Below are positions 15,245-24,194 of a DNA stretch of 64,000 nt, in pieces. Position 1 is the stretch's first letter. The number at the start of each line of letters is the position of its first letter. A program made the translations under genes and the position numbers. This DNA comes from Profundibacter amoris (lineage in GTDB: Bacteria > Pseudomonadota > Alphaproteobacteria > Rhodobacterales > Rhodobacteraceae). The stretch is from positions 2,494,001 through 2,558,000 of the forward strand of contig NZ_CP032125.1 of assembly GCF_003544895.1 (NCBI RefSeq), read 5' to 3'. The notes beneath the pieces are model-generated. The model had not been told where the DNA came from. It made no database searches and saw only the letters and a program-made list of their open reading frames with translations.

Positions 15245-16554
15245 TGGACGGAACATTGCAAGCCACCCGCAAACTGCGCTGCGCCATTTACACCCGCAAA
15301 TCCACCGAGGACGGGTTGGAGCAGGAGTTCAACACGCTGGATGCCCAGCGCGAGGCTTGCGAGGCTTATATCACCAGCCAGCGATCCGAGGGCTGGGTCG
15401 CGGTGCGCGAGCATTACGATGACGGCGGGTTCTCCGGCGGCACGCTGGAACGCCCCGCGTTGCGCCAGATGCTGGCAGATATCGAAAACGGGTTGGTCGA
15501 TGTGATCGTGGTCTACAAGATCGACCGCCTCAGCCGCTCGCTGATGGATTTCGCCAGGCTGGTGGAGATTTTCGACCGCAATCAGGTGACTTTCGTTTCG
15601 GTCACGCAATCGTTCAACACCACCACCTCCATGGGGCGGCTGACGCTGAACATCCTGCTGAGCTTCGCCCAGTTCGAGCGCGAGGTCACCGGTGAGCGCA
15701 TCCGTGACAAGATCGCCGCCTCACGCCGGAAGGGCATGTGGATGGGCGGCAGCGTGCCGTTCGGCTATGTGCTTCAGGACCGCAAGCTTGTGCCCCATAA
15801 CACCGAGGCCGCGATCGTGAAGGCAGCATTCGAGCGCTATATTGATCTCGGCTCCAGCACCTTGCTGGCGCGGGAATTGCAGGCTAAGGGCGTGACCACC
15901 AAGGCAGGTAATCCACCGAATTCACAATTTGTCATCCGCATGCTACAAAATCCGGTCTATGCGGGTATGGCGCGCCACAAGGGCAAGAGCTTTCAGGGCG
16001 AGCATGAAGCCATCGTCGATCAGGCCACATGGGACCGTGTGCAGGAACGGCTCAAAGCCAATGGCCGCAAGCACCGGCGCGGACGGCGACCGAAGAACCC
16101 CGCCTACCTGCGCGGGTTGATCTTCCATGAAAACGGTGCGGCCATGACCCCGCATCACACCGGCAAAAAGCACAAGGAATACTGCTATTACGTCTCGACC
16201 GACTACCTGAAGGTCCGCCACACCGCGCCTTCGGCCGCGCCACAGCGCCTCGCCGCCGGCATGGTCGAAGGGGCCGTGGTGCGCGAGTTGCGCCGCGTGT
16301 TGCGCTCGCCTGAAATTACCGCCCGAACGGCAACAGAACTGGGTAAATGCACCGATACCAACGAGGTCGCCGCCGCCCTGCAGGATTTCGACAACCTCTG
16401 GACCCAGCTTTTCCACACCGAGCGCGCCCGTATCGTTCAGCTTCTGGTGCAACGCGTGACCGTCACCGGCGAGGGGTTATCGATCGACCTGCGGGCCGAC
16501 GGGTTGAAGGGGCTGGCCAGCGAACTGATGACTGGGCAGGAGGCAAGCGCATGA
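15244..16554 (+). CDS. Serine recombinase (resolvase/invertase-type site-specific integrase)
   Basis: A 436-residue protein. The N-terminal resolvase domain has CAIYTRKSTEDGLEQEF with the catalytic Ser near residue 20, YDDGGFSGGTLERPALRQML, VVYKIDRLSRSLMDF and NILLSFAQFEREVTGERIRDK. The Recombinase domain follows (VPFGYVLQDRKLVPH ... ARELQAKGVTTKAG). The zinc-ribbon stretch after residue 280 lacks the usual cysteine pairs (LIFHENGAAMTPHHTGKKHKEYCYY), a known trait of this alphaproteobacterial subgroup as far as I recall. It probably integrates and excises the element. It lies in the right half, with the SIR2 gene beyond it. Confidence 0.9.
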   Translation: MDGTLQATRKLRCAIYTRKSTEDGLEQEFNTLDAQREACEAYITSQRSEGWVAVREHYDDGGFSGGTLERPALRQMLADIENGLVDVIVVYKIDRLSRSLMDFARLVEIFDRNQVTFVSVTQSFNTTTSMGRLTLNILLSFAQFEREVTGERIRDKIAASRRKGMWMGGSVPFGYVLQDRKLVPHNTEAAIVKAAFERYIDLGSSTLLARELQAKGVTTKAGNPPNSQFVIRMLQNPVYAGMARHKGKSFQGEHEAIVDQATWDRVQERLKANGRKHRRGRRPKNPAYLRGLIFHENGAAMTPHHTGKKHKEYCYYVSTDYLKVRHTAPSAAPQRLAAGMVEGAVVRELRRVLRSPEITARTATELGKCTDTNEVAAALQDFDNLWTQLFHTERARIVQLLVQRVTVTGEGLSIDLRADGLKGLASELMTGQEASA

Positions 16555-16937
16555 CCACCCCAGACACCATCCGCATTTTCGTGCCACTGGAATACCGCCG
16601 CCGCAACGGTCGCACCCAGATCCTGCCGCCCGAGAACCGGCTCGATGCCGAAGATCGCCAGCAGGATCCCCACATCCTGCGCGCCCTGACCCGCGCATGG
16701 GAATGGCGGCGGAAACTGGAAACCGGAGAGGCGAACACGATCAGCGATCTCGCGGCCGCCGAGGGTCTGTCCGACCGCTTCGTCAGCCGCCAGATCCGGA
16801 TCGCCTATCTCGCACCAATGGTTGTTGATCGGCTGGTCGTGAAGCAGGAAATCCCGGCTGTGAAGATCTCCGATCTGATTGATATTGCAGCGAAACCGTG
16901 GGGGGAGCAGGAGGGAATGGTGTTTGATAACCTATAG
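16551..16937 (+). CDS. Recombinase-cassette accessory protein with an HTH (128 aa)
   Basis: Starts MTTPDTIRIFVPLEYRRRNGRTQILPPE with an ATGA overlap to the recombinase stop. The middle, ALTRAWEWRRKLETGEANTISDLAAAEGLSDRFVSRQIRIAYLAPMVVDRLV, contains a clear helix-turn-helix of the ParB or KorB-like kind. Genes of this type regularly follow the recombinase in this cassette. It could be a DNA-binding cofactor that controls recombination direction, but that is inference. Confidence 0.75.
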   Translation: MTTPDTIRIFVPLEYRRRNGRTQILPPENRLDAEDRQQDPHILRALTRAWEWRRKLETGEANTISDLAAAEGLSDRFVSRQIRIAYLAPMVVDRLVVKQEIPAVKISDLIDIAAKPWGEQEGMVFDNL

Positions 16938-17007
16938 AACACAGCGAGAAGATTTGTATCGCCTGCCAAGAGGTCTCACATCCCAAATCTGGTATTGCAA
17001 CATTGGG

Positions 17008-20000
17008 TCAAGGCCATTCATGGCCACGTTGTTGCAGCAAAACGACTAGCCTTTGGAACCTTTCATCTTGACCAAAACCTGGATCGGCACCCTGAATCGA
17101 TTGCATCAGTTTTTTCAAATCTTCCGACAACCATTGGTCATTTTCATCAATGATACGAGATAGGAGGTCGAGGGCCTCTTCTGGGTAACTTGCCACGAAA
17201 TCAGCTTTATGCATCAAATGGATGACCAGGTTGGTATCCCCAACGGGTTGAAGCCAGTCCTTGAGCATTTCCAACGCAATTGGAAAAGCATCTCCTGCGA
17301 CAGCGCACAGCAAAGAGAATGCCTTTGAGACAGCGGGGGTTTTGGCCTCCTGGGTTTTCGGCCATAGGTTCGTGAAGAACGGAGCGATCCGGTTGTCAAA
17401 GTAATCCTCACGCTGTTCTCCCGCCCCCTGCAGTGCGCGAAACAGAGTGTCGGCTATAGTAGCTAGCGCGTCCACTGGCAGCGCGTTGACTACGTTTCGG
17501 AAATCCTGTCGCGCAAACGAACCCCCAGGCTCCATTGCACCGTAAGTCAGGAAAGATAGATACTGTTTCCTGTATACGTCGCCAAGTTCTTCAAAATGTT
17601 GCGGAACTGCAAAAAATGCCTCTTTCAGCTCGTCCAGTAGTGGCCAATAAAGGCGCGGTGAATGCAGAAAGCTCATCCACATTCCCGGGGCAATATCCGG
17701 CGCTTGTTCCCAGTCGAAATAGGGAAGAAGATTTTCCTTCGTCCATTCACTGTCAACCCGATAGAGCGTGATCAAGCTGCCGGCCAAAATGATTGGGCCA
17801 TACCGCAACCCTGGGGCATCCTCGCGACAGATATCGTCGAATATTGGCTTCACCTCGAGGTGCAGCCCCTGATCATCTTCAAGCCCTTGAGCAAACCACC
17901 AGTTGATCACCGCTTCGATTGCCAAACCAACTGGATGGTTGATTGCATGACTGATAATTTCCGCGTCGATCTCGACGGCATCGTTGCGGTAAGCATCGAG
18001 TATTTTACCAACTAAACCAAAAAAATGTTCGCTCTCGCCAGAAACTGTTTTCGAAATGGCCTTCAGCCACCAAGCGATTGGATGGGTAATTTCCTTCAGT
18101 TCCAGCTCTGGGATGTCATAAACAATGCGGCCAAACCATTTCCATGAACGCGCCGCAAACTCATTGTTTGACCAGACTTGAAGGGCTTGCCTCCAGCGGC
18201 CGACAGGCCAAACACCTTTTCGTGCCAGCCGGATCAAAGCAACTGCTGCCAGCCGAAATTTTTTGGCGCAGATTTCCTGCCAATCATCGGACTCGCGGAA
18301 ATCATCTGTCGTCGGATACTTTTCCAACCACGCTTCCAGTTCGGCGGCATTGTGTGGTGCCTGACGAACAATTCGATCCTCTTCGCCGTCCGATGTCCAA
18401 ATGGAAAATTCATCACGTTCGTCTTCGGCAATATGCCAAGCAGGGTATTGGGCTTCAAGCCGATCAAATGCCGATTGTGCTTCCCGATTCAGAACGCCTC
18501 CAGATGCCCTGAACTTTGCCAGGAGCAACCATTGCATCCGGTCTTTTGCGCGTTGAAGATCCTCGGGGTTCAAGTCCTCACGGAACATCTGGGTTGGGGG
18601 GCCATTAGTAATGGCGGCCTGCAAAGTATCGCTTTGCTCAGACGAGATGCGCGTTGACAGCGAGGCAATCAACCTAATGGTTTCGCGCCGTGTCATGCTT
18701 GTCCATAGCCAATAATGATCATCGGACAAAAGCGAGCCAAGGGCCAGCCCTTCATCAATCAAATCCGGCCTTTGTGCCGCAGCAAAGAACGCCAGACGGC
18801 GAAATACGGGATAGCGAATTCCCAACCACCGCTTGACCTCAATCTTTGCCATCTCGGGATCAGCATCCGCAGCAGCAAACCAGGCATCACGCGTCAGTAC
18901 GATCAACGCGGTCCATTCATTGAAGTCTTTGTTTTGCTCATGATCCGAAATCGACGGCTGATGAATGTAAGACAAATCCTCCCGATCACTCGCGCCACCG
19001 AGTTCTCGCATCAGGTCCAGCGCATCTCGAAGCAACGCTGTCGCGTCGGGCAACAAATTTGGAAGTGCATCAGCCCATTTGTCTATTTTCCCCACAGCAT
19101 CCAACGCGGAATGGGCATAATCCGTTCCCAAAACTATTTCCCATTGAGCAATGTCGGAAACGCTGGCTTCGCTTACCTCAGGCGTTCCTTTAGCGCCAGG
19201 CCAACGATAGGGTCGGCTGATTTTTGCAACCGGAGCCAATGCATTGCGAATCTCGAACCGTAGTGTCGGAGTGAGGCCTTGTGCCTTCAGTCGACCCGCC
19301 CACGAATAAAGGTCATGGTGCTTCGATAGGGATTTTACGCGTCCGGAAAGCAACAATGCCCACAAGACCTGCAGCGAAGGCGAAGGCGGGTCATCCTTCA
19401 GCTGCCGTCTCAGTTCCCATTCAAACTGCGGGTGAAGGTTTCCGCCTCGAGCGATAACCCACAGGAAAAGCTCCGGATTTCCTAAGTGTCGAGCAAGCCA
19501 TCGCGCCATGTGCTTCATGGCTTCATCAAGGCCATTCCAACTGCGGCTATCGAATTGTACCGGTACCATGAAATTCGCACGGGTGTATGGAGATGGCCGG
19601 CGCAATAGGCTGAAAGATAGATCAACATCCACTTGCTTATTGGCTTGGACCCCAAAGCGCGAAAGATCCTTGTGCCTGAAAATGTCTTCTGTGAATGGTT
19701 CAACCCAATCAAATGTGGGCAGAGGATCAAAATCCGCGAAATGTTTTGCTGGCAGTCCTGTCTTGTCACTCAGGGCCCAAAGCATTCGGCCAACAAAATC
19801 GTCCTGTTTTGTCGTTATGACGGGCTCGATTTGGCAATACTTGCTGACAATAGCTTGTTTCCCATTGACCCCGTCGCGGTAATTCGCTGCCCACGCATGC
19901 AATGTCTCATGAAGATAATCGTGACACCGTTTTCCTTTATACAAAATAGGAACTACATTTTTTGCAACCCACTCATGTGCAACGGCATCCGCCATCGATT

Positions 20001-20751
20001 CCGGGTAATAATTCCCAAAAGCGAATGCTCTGGGCGAATCCTCTCCCATCAAAGTGTCGGCCGCGAGCGCATCCATCATGTATCGCAATATCGGGTCGTT
20101 GATGCTGTAACCAACGAAACAAACTGTATATCCGCGGAACAGCTCACTGACGAAACGCGCGGCCCATCGCTCTGTCAGGTAGGCCAGCCCAAAATCCCCA
20201 CTGGAAATAATGAGCCGATTCAAATCATCATCCGCTGGGGTCTCCGGTAACAAACCGTGGAGGTAAACGAGGCCATCCCAGCGGTTTTTAGGTACGGGCA
20301 ATAAAGGTGCGGCAAAGGTAGACGTACTCAGTTTTTCATCCACGATGACTTTCTCAAATATCCGGTCAAAATTTGTGGTTACCAGTCGGGTTTGCCCACT
20401 ACGACATTTGCTCAACGTTAAAAGCGCCTGATGAGTTTGCGTGGTCTTCGGCCTTGTGAAGTCAGGTTTCAAGGCACCAGCCAACGCTTTTCGGACAGCT
20501 GGACGTCCTCCTGGATGACTGCGTTCAAGCAACCCGATGGCCGTGTCATACTGAAAGTTTTCCAAGGCCGTTTTTTCAACGGCGGTAGGCGAGACGCCAA
20601 GGGTATCGTATATCTTATTAACCAAACCGCCGAACCCAGGCAGGCCCGCCGGATAAGATATCCCTGCTCCGCAGAAGAATACGACCCGCCCTTCTTCCTG
20701 GGCCTCAAGCAGTTCTTCAGGAATGTCTGGTCCGTTCTTGATAAACTGCAT
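17008..20751 (-). CDS. SIR2-domain protein, defence-associated sirtuin-like (DSR type), 1247 aa
   Basis: The N-terminal 290 residues are a SIR2/NAD-binding domain: FFCGAGIS at 26-32, TTNFD at 125-129 (Asn and Asp), LHG with catalytic His165, and FVGYSINDP at 212-220. About 950 further residues without recognisable enzyme motifs are helix-rich, with many Trp/Leu repeats like the TPR/HEAT-like sensor regions of DSR1 and DSR2. Those proteins destroy NAD+ on sensing phage components. It stands alone on the minus strand between the recombinase cassette and the tRNA and appears more AT-rich than chromosomal genes, so it is probably cargo. The sensed trigger cannot be inferred. Confidence 0.83.
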   Translation of the reverse strand: MQFIKNGPDIPEELLEAQEEGRVVFFCGAGISYPAGLPGFGGLVNKIYDTLGVSPTAVEKTALENFQYDTAIGLLERSHPGGRPAVRKALAGALKPDFTRPKTTQTHQALLTLSKCRSGQTRLVTTNFDRIFEKVIVDEKLSTSTFAAPLLPVPKNRWDGLVYLHGLLPETPADDDLNRLIISSGDFGLAYLTERWAARFVSELFRGYTVCFVGYSINDPILRYMMDALAADTLMGEDSPRAFAFGNYYPESMADAVAHEWVAKNVVPILYKGKRCHDYLHETLHAWAANYRDGVNGKQAIVSKYCQIEPVITTKQDDFVGRMLWALSDKTGLPAKHFADFDPLPTFDWVEPFTEDIFRHKDLSRFGVQANKQVDVDLSFSLLRRPSPYTRANFMVPVQFDSRSWNGLDEAMKHMARWLARHLGNPELFLWVIARGGNLHPQFEWELRRQLKDDPPSPSLQVLWALLLSGRVKSLSKHHDLYSWAGRLKAQGLTPTLRFEIRNALAPVAKISRPYRWPGAKGTPEVSEASVSDIAQWEIVLGTDYAHSALDAVGKIDKWADALPNLLPDATALLRDALDLMRELGGASDREDLSYIHQPSISDHEQNKDFNEWTALIVLTRDAWFAAADADPEMAKIEVKRWLGIRYPVFRRLAFFAAAQRPDLIDEGLALGSLLSDDHYWLWTSMTRRETIRLIASLSTRISSEQSDTLQAAITNGPPTQMFREDLNPEDLQRAKDRMQWLLLAKFRASGGVLNREAQSAFDRLEAQYPAWHIAEDERDEFSIWTSDGEEDRIVRQAPHNAAELEAWLEKYPTTDDFRESDDWQEICAKKFRLAAVALIRLARKGVWPVGRWRQALQVWSNNEFAARSWKWFGRIVYDIPELELKEITHPIAWWLKAISKTVSGESEHFFGLVGKILDAYRNDAVEIDAEIISHAINHPVGLAIEAVINWWFAQGLEDDQGLHLEVKPIFDDICREDAPGLRYGPIILAGSLITLYRVDSEWTKENLLPYFDWEQAPDIAPGMWMSFLHSPRLYWPLLDELKEAFFAVPQHFEELGDVYRKQYLSFLTYGAMEPGGSFARQDFRNVVNALPVDALATIADTLFRALQGAGEQREDYFDNRIAPFFTNLWPKTQEAKTPAVSKAFSLLCAVAGDAFPIALEMLKDWLQPVGDTNLVIHLMHKADFVASYPEEALDLLSRIIDENDQWLSEDLKKLMQSIQGADPGFGQDERFQRLVVLLQQRGHEWP

Positions 20752-21174
20752 GAATTTCGTAGTCCTGTGTTCAGTTCAATAGCTCAAATTCCAATAAATC
20801 CTGCTGTTTTTCCGACTTTCGCCAAGCCAACAAGTCATGGTTCCTCATCGCAATCATCCGACGCGACAATATGCTGTAATATAGACGTTTTCGCCCCACC
20901 ACGTCCATTTCTGTTTTCTCTGATCGCGTGAGAGGATTTGATGGCGCGGCAACCGGTCGGACGCGAAATTCACGAAAAACCCTTGTTTTATTGGCCTTTC
21001 GTAGACCGAACCAAATCGGCCCGAGGTTCGGTCGGAAAGAGAGAAACGGGGGTTAGAGAGCGTGTCGAGGCGTTCCGGCATTCTCGCAGGTTCGCTCGCC
21101 AGACCTAAACCCCTTTGAAACATAAAGAAAATCACCCCCGCATCGGGGCATATCCGCGTTTCAATGCAGGCAAG
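20752..21174. other. Noncoding junction between the SIR2 gene and the tRNA; probable element end
   Basis: About 420 bases without a convincing gene. The promoter of the SIR2 gene must lie at the left end. An inverted repeat occurs at 21005-21032 and a short GC hairpin (CCCCGCATCGGGG) near 21138. The change from accessory to core sequence lies in this stretch or at the tRNA 3' end. I see no second copy of the tRNA end inside the window. Confidence 0.45.
21005..21032. repeat. Inverted repeat ACCGAACC ... GGTTCGGT near the element end
   Basis: Perfect 8-bp arms with a 12-base spacer, about 140 bases from the tRNA. There is no T run. It could be an operator, a recombinase arm site or a hairpin; the sequence does not decide. 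Confidence 0.4.
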
Positions 21175-21264
21175 TGGCGGAGGAGGTGGGATTCGAACCC
21201 ACGGTAGACTTTCACCTACGTCGGTTTTCAAGACCGGTGCATTCAACCACTCTGCCACTCCTCC
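21175..21264 (-). tRNA. tRNA-Ser (anticodon UGA)
   Basis: Read on the minus strand it begins GGAGGAG, pairing with CTCCTCC at the 3' end, followed by discriminator G and an encoded CCA. The anticodon arm is CCGGT-CTTGAAA-ACCGA, giving anticodon UGA. There is a long variable arm (TAGGTGAAAGTCTA region) and a GTTCGAATC T-loop, as expected for a class II serine tRNA. Its 3' end faces the accessory element. Confidence 0.95.
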
Positions 21265-21476
21265 GACGCCGCGACCTATAAAGTGGCTTTTGTGATTCTG
21301 AAAGCACTGAAATGGCGGGGAAATTCGCTTATGGCGACCTGCGCCCTTCCCTTGAAACAACAGTATCGTTAATATGCAGGCAAAACGCGGCCAAATAACG
21401 CGCGTATTATCGAGTAGGGCTTCCGAAATATCGGATTTGAGCGCCACGTAGAGGGCGCAGAAAAAAAGGGCAAGGC

Positions 21477-22385
21477 ATGAAAAGAACATTTGGCGTGACA
21501 TGGGGAAAAATCGGGCGGCTCACTATTCTGGCAAGTGTGGCAATCACATTGGCAGGCTGCGAAGAAGGCAAAACATTCAATCCTTTCAAACCCAAAGCAC
21601 AGGCAGACGGTACAACGGTAGCCAGCCAAAGGCCGGGAAAATCCGTCGAACGTGATGTCGAAGCACCAGAGTTATTCCACAAAACCGAAAGCGGGCTATG
21701 GGATGGGCGGCCATCCTTGGGCGGGGTCTGGGTTGCGCATCCCGATGTAAAAGAACCGCTGCGCGTTATCATACGCAACGAGGCAAACGGAAAATCCATT
21801 ACCGGCGCCCTGTTCCGTCGCGAGCGGGAAAATCCGGGGCCGCGCATTCAGGTTTCATCCGATGCTGCATCTGAACTTAAAATGCTGGCCGGGCAGCCCG
21901 TGAAACTTGATATTGTTGCCTTGCGACGTGAAAAGGTCGAGGAAGTGGCGCCCGAACCCGCGCCGGAACCCGTACCCGAAACCGCCCCTACCAAAGAAAC
22001 GCTGGATACACCGGAAGCCATAGAGGAAAAACCTCTGGATCCGATTGCTTCGGCCGCGGCTGCCATTGACGCAGCCGAAGGCAAGCCGGTGGCAAGGCCA
22101 ACCCCACCAACCCCGAAACCGGCGGCAGCACCCGCGGTTGCGCCGTCCAAATTGGCAAAACCCTATGTCCAGCTGGGAACATTCGGCAGCAAGGAAAACG
22201 CTGACAAGGTGATCGAGGATATGCGCAAGGTGGGACTGTTTGCCACTGCAAATGAGCAGACCAGTAATGGCAAAACTGTCTGGCGTGTTCTGGTTGGCCC
22301 GGCAGGACGACGCGCCGAGCGCACGGCCATGCTGAGGAAAGTCAAATCTATGGGCTTCAAAGACGCCTATATCGTAAGCAACTAA
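21477..22385 (+). CDS. SPOR-domain lipoprotein
   Basis: A 302-residue protein. A signal peptide ends in the lipobox LAGC with Cys28 for lipidation. A linker rich in Pro, Ala and Glu (residues 155-225) leads to a C-terminal SPOR domain (KPYVQLGTFGSKENADKVIEDMRKVGLFATANEQTSNGKTVWRVLVGPAGRRAERTAMLRKVKSMGFKDAYIV) that binds glycan strands denuded of stem peptides, mostly at division sites. It lies 17 bases before a D,D-carboxypeptidase gene, matching a cell-wall operon. Often annotated RlpA-like, but no double-psi barrel is present. Confidence 0.88.
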   Translation: MKRTFGVTWGKIGRLTILASVAITLAGCEEGKTFNPFKPKAQADGTTVASQRPGKSVERDVEAPELFHKTESGLWDGRPSLGGVWVAHPDVKEPLRVIIRNEANGKSITGALFRRERENPGPRIQVSSDAASELKMLAGQPVKLDIVALRREKVEEVAPEPAPEPVPETAPTKETLDTPEAIEEKPLDPIASAAAAIDAAEGKPVARPTPPTPKPAAAPAVAPSKLAKPYVQLGTFGSKENADKVIEDMRKVGLFATANEQTSNGKTVWRVLVGPAGRRAERTAMLRKVKSMGFKDAYIVSN

Positions 22386-22401
22386 CGAACGGAAACAACT
22401 G

Positions 22402-23571
22402 ATGAATTTGCGCGCCCTGCCCCTGATTGCCATTCTGGTAACTTTGATGGCGGCCCTGCCATCACAGGCCCAGTTCGACACGCGGGCAACGGCTGCCTAT
22501 GTGATCGACCATACCACCGACACCGTGTTGCTTAGCAAACAGGCCGACTTGCCGCTGCCGCCTGCATCAATGTCAAAGCTGATGACGCTGAATATGGTGT
22601 TCGAGGCCCTGCAGGACGGGCGTTTGCGGCTGGATGATAAACTGCCTGTGTCGCAGGCTGCGATGGATTACAAGGGCTCGACCATGTTCCTGAACACGTC
22701 CGATCGCGTGCGGGTCGAGGATCTGCTGCGCGGTGTGATCGTGCTGTCCGGCAATGATGCAGCGGCCGTTCTGGCCGAAGCCCTGTCACCCGACGGCACC
22801 GAGGCAGGTTTTGCCCGCATGATGACCGAGCGGGCCAAAGAACTGGGCATGACCAATTCGCATTTCACCAATTCCAACGGCTGGCCACAGGCCGGCCACC
22901 GGATGAGCGTGCATGATCTGGCCATTCTGGCAAACCGGATCATCACCGAATTCCCCACCTTTTATCCGTTGTTCGCCGAAACCGAATTCCTGTTTGACGG
23001 TCGTGCCCCGCAAAACAAAAACAACCGCAACCCGTTGCTGAAACTGAACATCGGCGCGGATGGCCTGAAAACCGGTCACACTGTCGAAGCCGGTTACGGT
23101 CTTGTTGGTTCGGCCAAGCAGGGGGATCGGCGGATCATCTTTGTGATCACCGGCCTACCATCTGAACAGGCCCGCGCCGAAGAGGCGCAGCGCATCGTCA
23201 ACTGGGCCTTTCGCCAGTTCGTCGAGAAAAAGGTCGCCAATGAAGGCAAGATGATCGCACAGGCCGATGTATGGATGGGGGATGAAACCCGCGTCGGGCT
23301 GGTGGCCCCCAAGGATTTGTTACTGCTGGTTCCGGCCCTGTCCAAGGACGCTCTCGAGGCCAATGTATCTTACCAAAGCCCGATCGAGGCGCCGATTGAA
23401 AAGGGTCAAAAGCTGGCAGAGCTGGTGATTAAACGCAAAGGTCTGCCCGACGCCCGCCTGCCATTGGTGGCCGACCGCGACATCCCGCGCGGGGGCTTTT
23501 TTCCCCGCCTGCGCACGGCCTCGAAAATCCTGCTGAACAAGGCCATCGGGAGAGCACAGGACCTGTTGTGA
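22402..23571 (+). CDS. dacC: D-alanyl-D-alanine carboxypeptidase (penicillin-binding protein 5/6 type)
   Basis: A 389-residue periplasmic serine peptidase. A signal peptide (about residues 1-23, ending SQAQ) is followed by the three active-site motifs: SMSK at 56-59 with nucleophile Ser56, SGN at 116-118 and KTG at 223-225. The C-terminal about 100 residues fit the PBP5-type beta domain and an amphipathic membrane anchor (FFPRLRTASKILLNKAIGRAQDLL). It trims the terminal D-Ala of peptidoglycan stem peptides. Its stop overlaps the tmk start. The dacC symbol is by family and not by orthology. Confidence 0.9.
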   Translation: MNLRALPLIAILVTLMAALPSQAQFDTRATAAYVIDHTTDTVLLSKQADLPLPPASMSKLMTLNMVFEALQDGRLRLDDKLPVSQAAMDYKGSTMFLNTSDRVRVEDLLRGVIVLSGNDAAAVLAEALSPDGTEAGFARMMTERAKELGMTNSHFTNSNGWPQAGHRMSVHDLAILANRIITEFPTFYPLFAETEFLFDGRAPQNKNNRNPLLKLNIGADGLKTGHTVEAGYGLVGSAKQGDRRIIFVITGLPSEQARAEEAQRIVNWAFRQFVEKKVANEGKMIAQADVWMGDETRVGLVAPKDLLLLVPALSKDALEANVSYQSPIEAPIEKGQKLAELVIKRKGLPDARLPLVADRDIPRGGFFPRLRTASKILLNKAIGRAQDLL

Positions 23572-24194
23572 TGGCAAAAGGGTTGTTCATCACATTCGAG
23601 GGCATCGACGGGTCCGGCAAATCCTCGCAAGCGCGGCTGCTGGCCGATCATTTGAAAACCGAGGGCCACGACTGTCTGTTGACCCGCGAGCCGGGGGGCA
23701 GCGAAGGGGCCGAGGAAATCCGCCGTTTGCTGGTTGAAGGGGACCCTGATCGCTGGTCGGCGGAAACCGAAATCCTGCTGTTCACCGCCGCCCGCCGCGA
23801 CCATCTGGAAAAGACCATCGAGCCGGCATTGGCCGCGGGGAAAACCGTGGTTTCCGACCGTTTCGCGGATTCCACCCGCGTCTATCAGGGCGCCGCACGG
23901 GCCGATCTGCGTGGCGTGGTGGACCAGTTGCACAGCCTAATGATCGGCCGCGAACCCGACCTGACCTTTATCATCGACATGGACCCTGAAACGGCGCTGG
24001 CGCGCGGCTTGGCGCGGCAATCGGGCGAAGACAGGTTCGAGGATCTGGGCCTTGGCTTTCAACAAAAACTGCGCGCCGGTTTTCTGGCGCTGGCACAGGA
24101 TTTTCCCACCCGTTGCCATGTGATCGACGGCAACCGCGATATGGATGTGATCGCCGCTGAAATCACCGCAATTGCCACACAGGCCCTGTCATGA
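23571..24194 (+). CDS. tmk: Thymidylate kinase
   Basis: A 207-residue enzyme phosphorylating dTMP to dTDP with ATP. The P-loop is FEGIDGSGKS (residues 9-18), the DR(x) segment is VSDRFADSTRVYQG, and the LID region is ARGLARQSGEDRFE, typical of class II bacterial enzymes. The ATG at 23571 overlaps the carboxypeptidase stop as TGATG; a GTG three bases earlier is possible. Its stop overlaps the holB start, the common tmk-holB-tatD order of alphaproteobacteria. Confidence 0.95.
   Translation: MAKGLFITFEGIDGSGKSSQARLLADHLKTEGHDCLLTREPGGSEGAEEIRRLLVEGDPDRWSAETEILLFTAARRDHLEKTIEPALAAGKTVVSDRFADSTRVYQGAARADLRGVVDQLHSLMIGREPDLTFIIDMDPETALARGLARQSGEDRFEDLGLGFQQKLRAGFLALAQDFPTRCHVIDGNRDMDVIAAEITAIATQALS

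Noticed and set aside
17008-20751. SIR2 protein as a protein deacetylase
   Set aside because: Size, solitary place in an accessory element and long helical C-terminal region fit defence sirtuins and not CobB-type deacetylases of about 250 residues.
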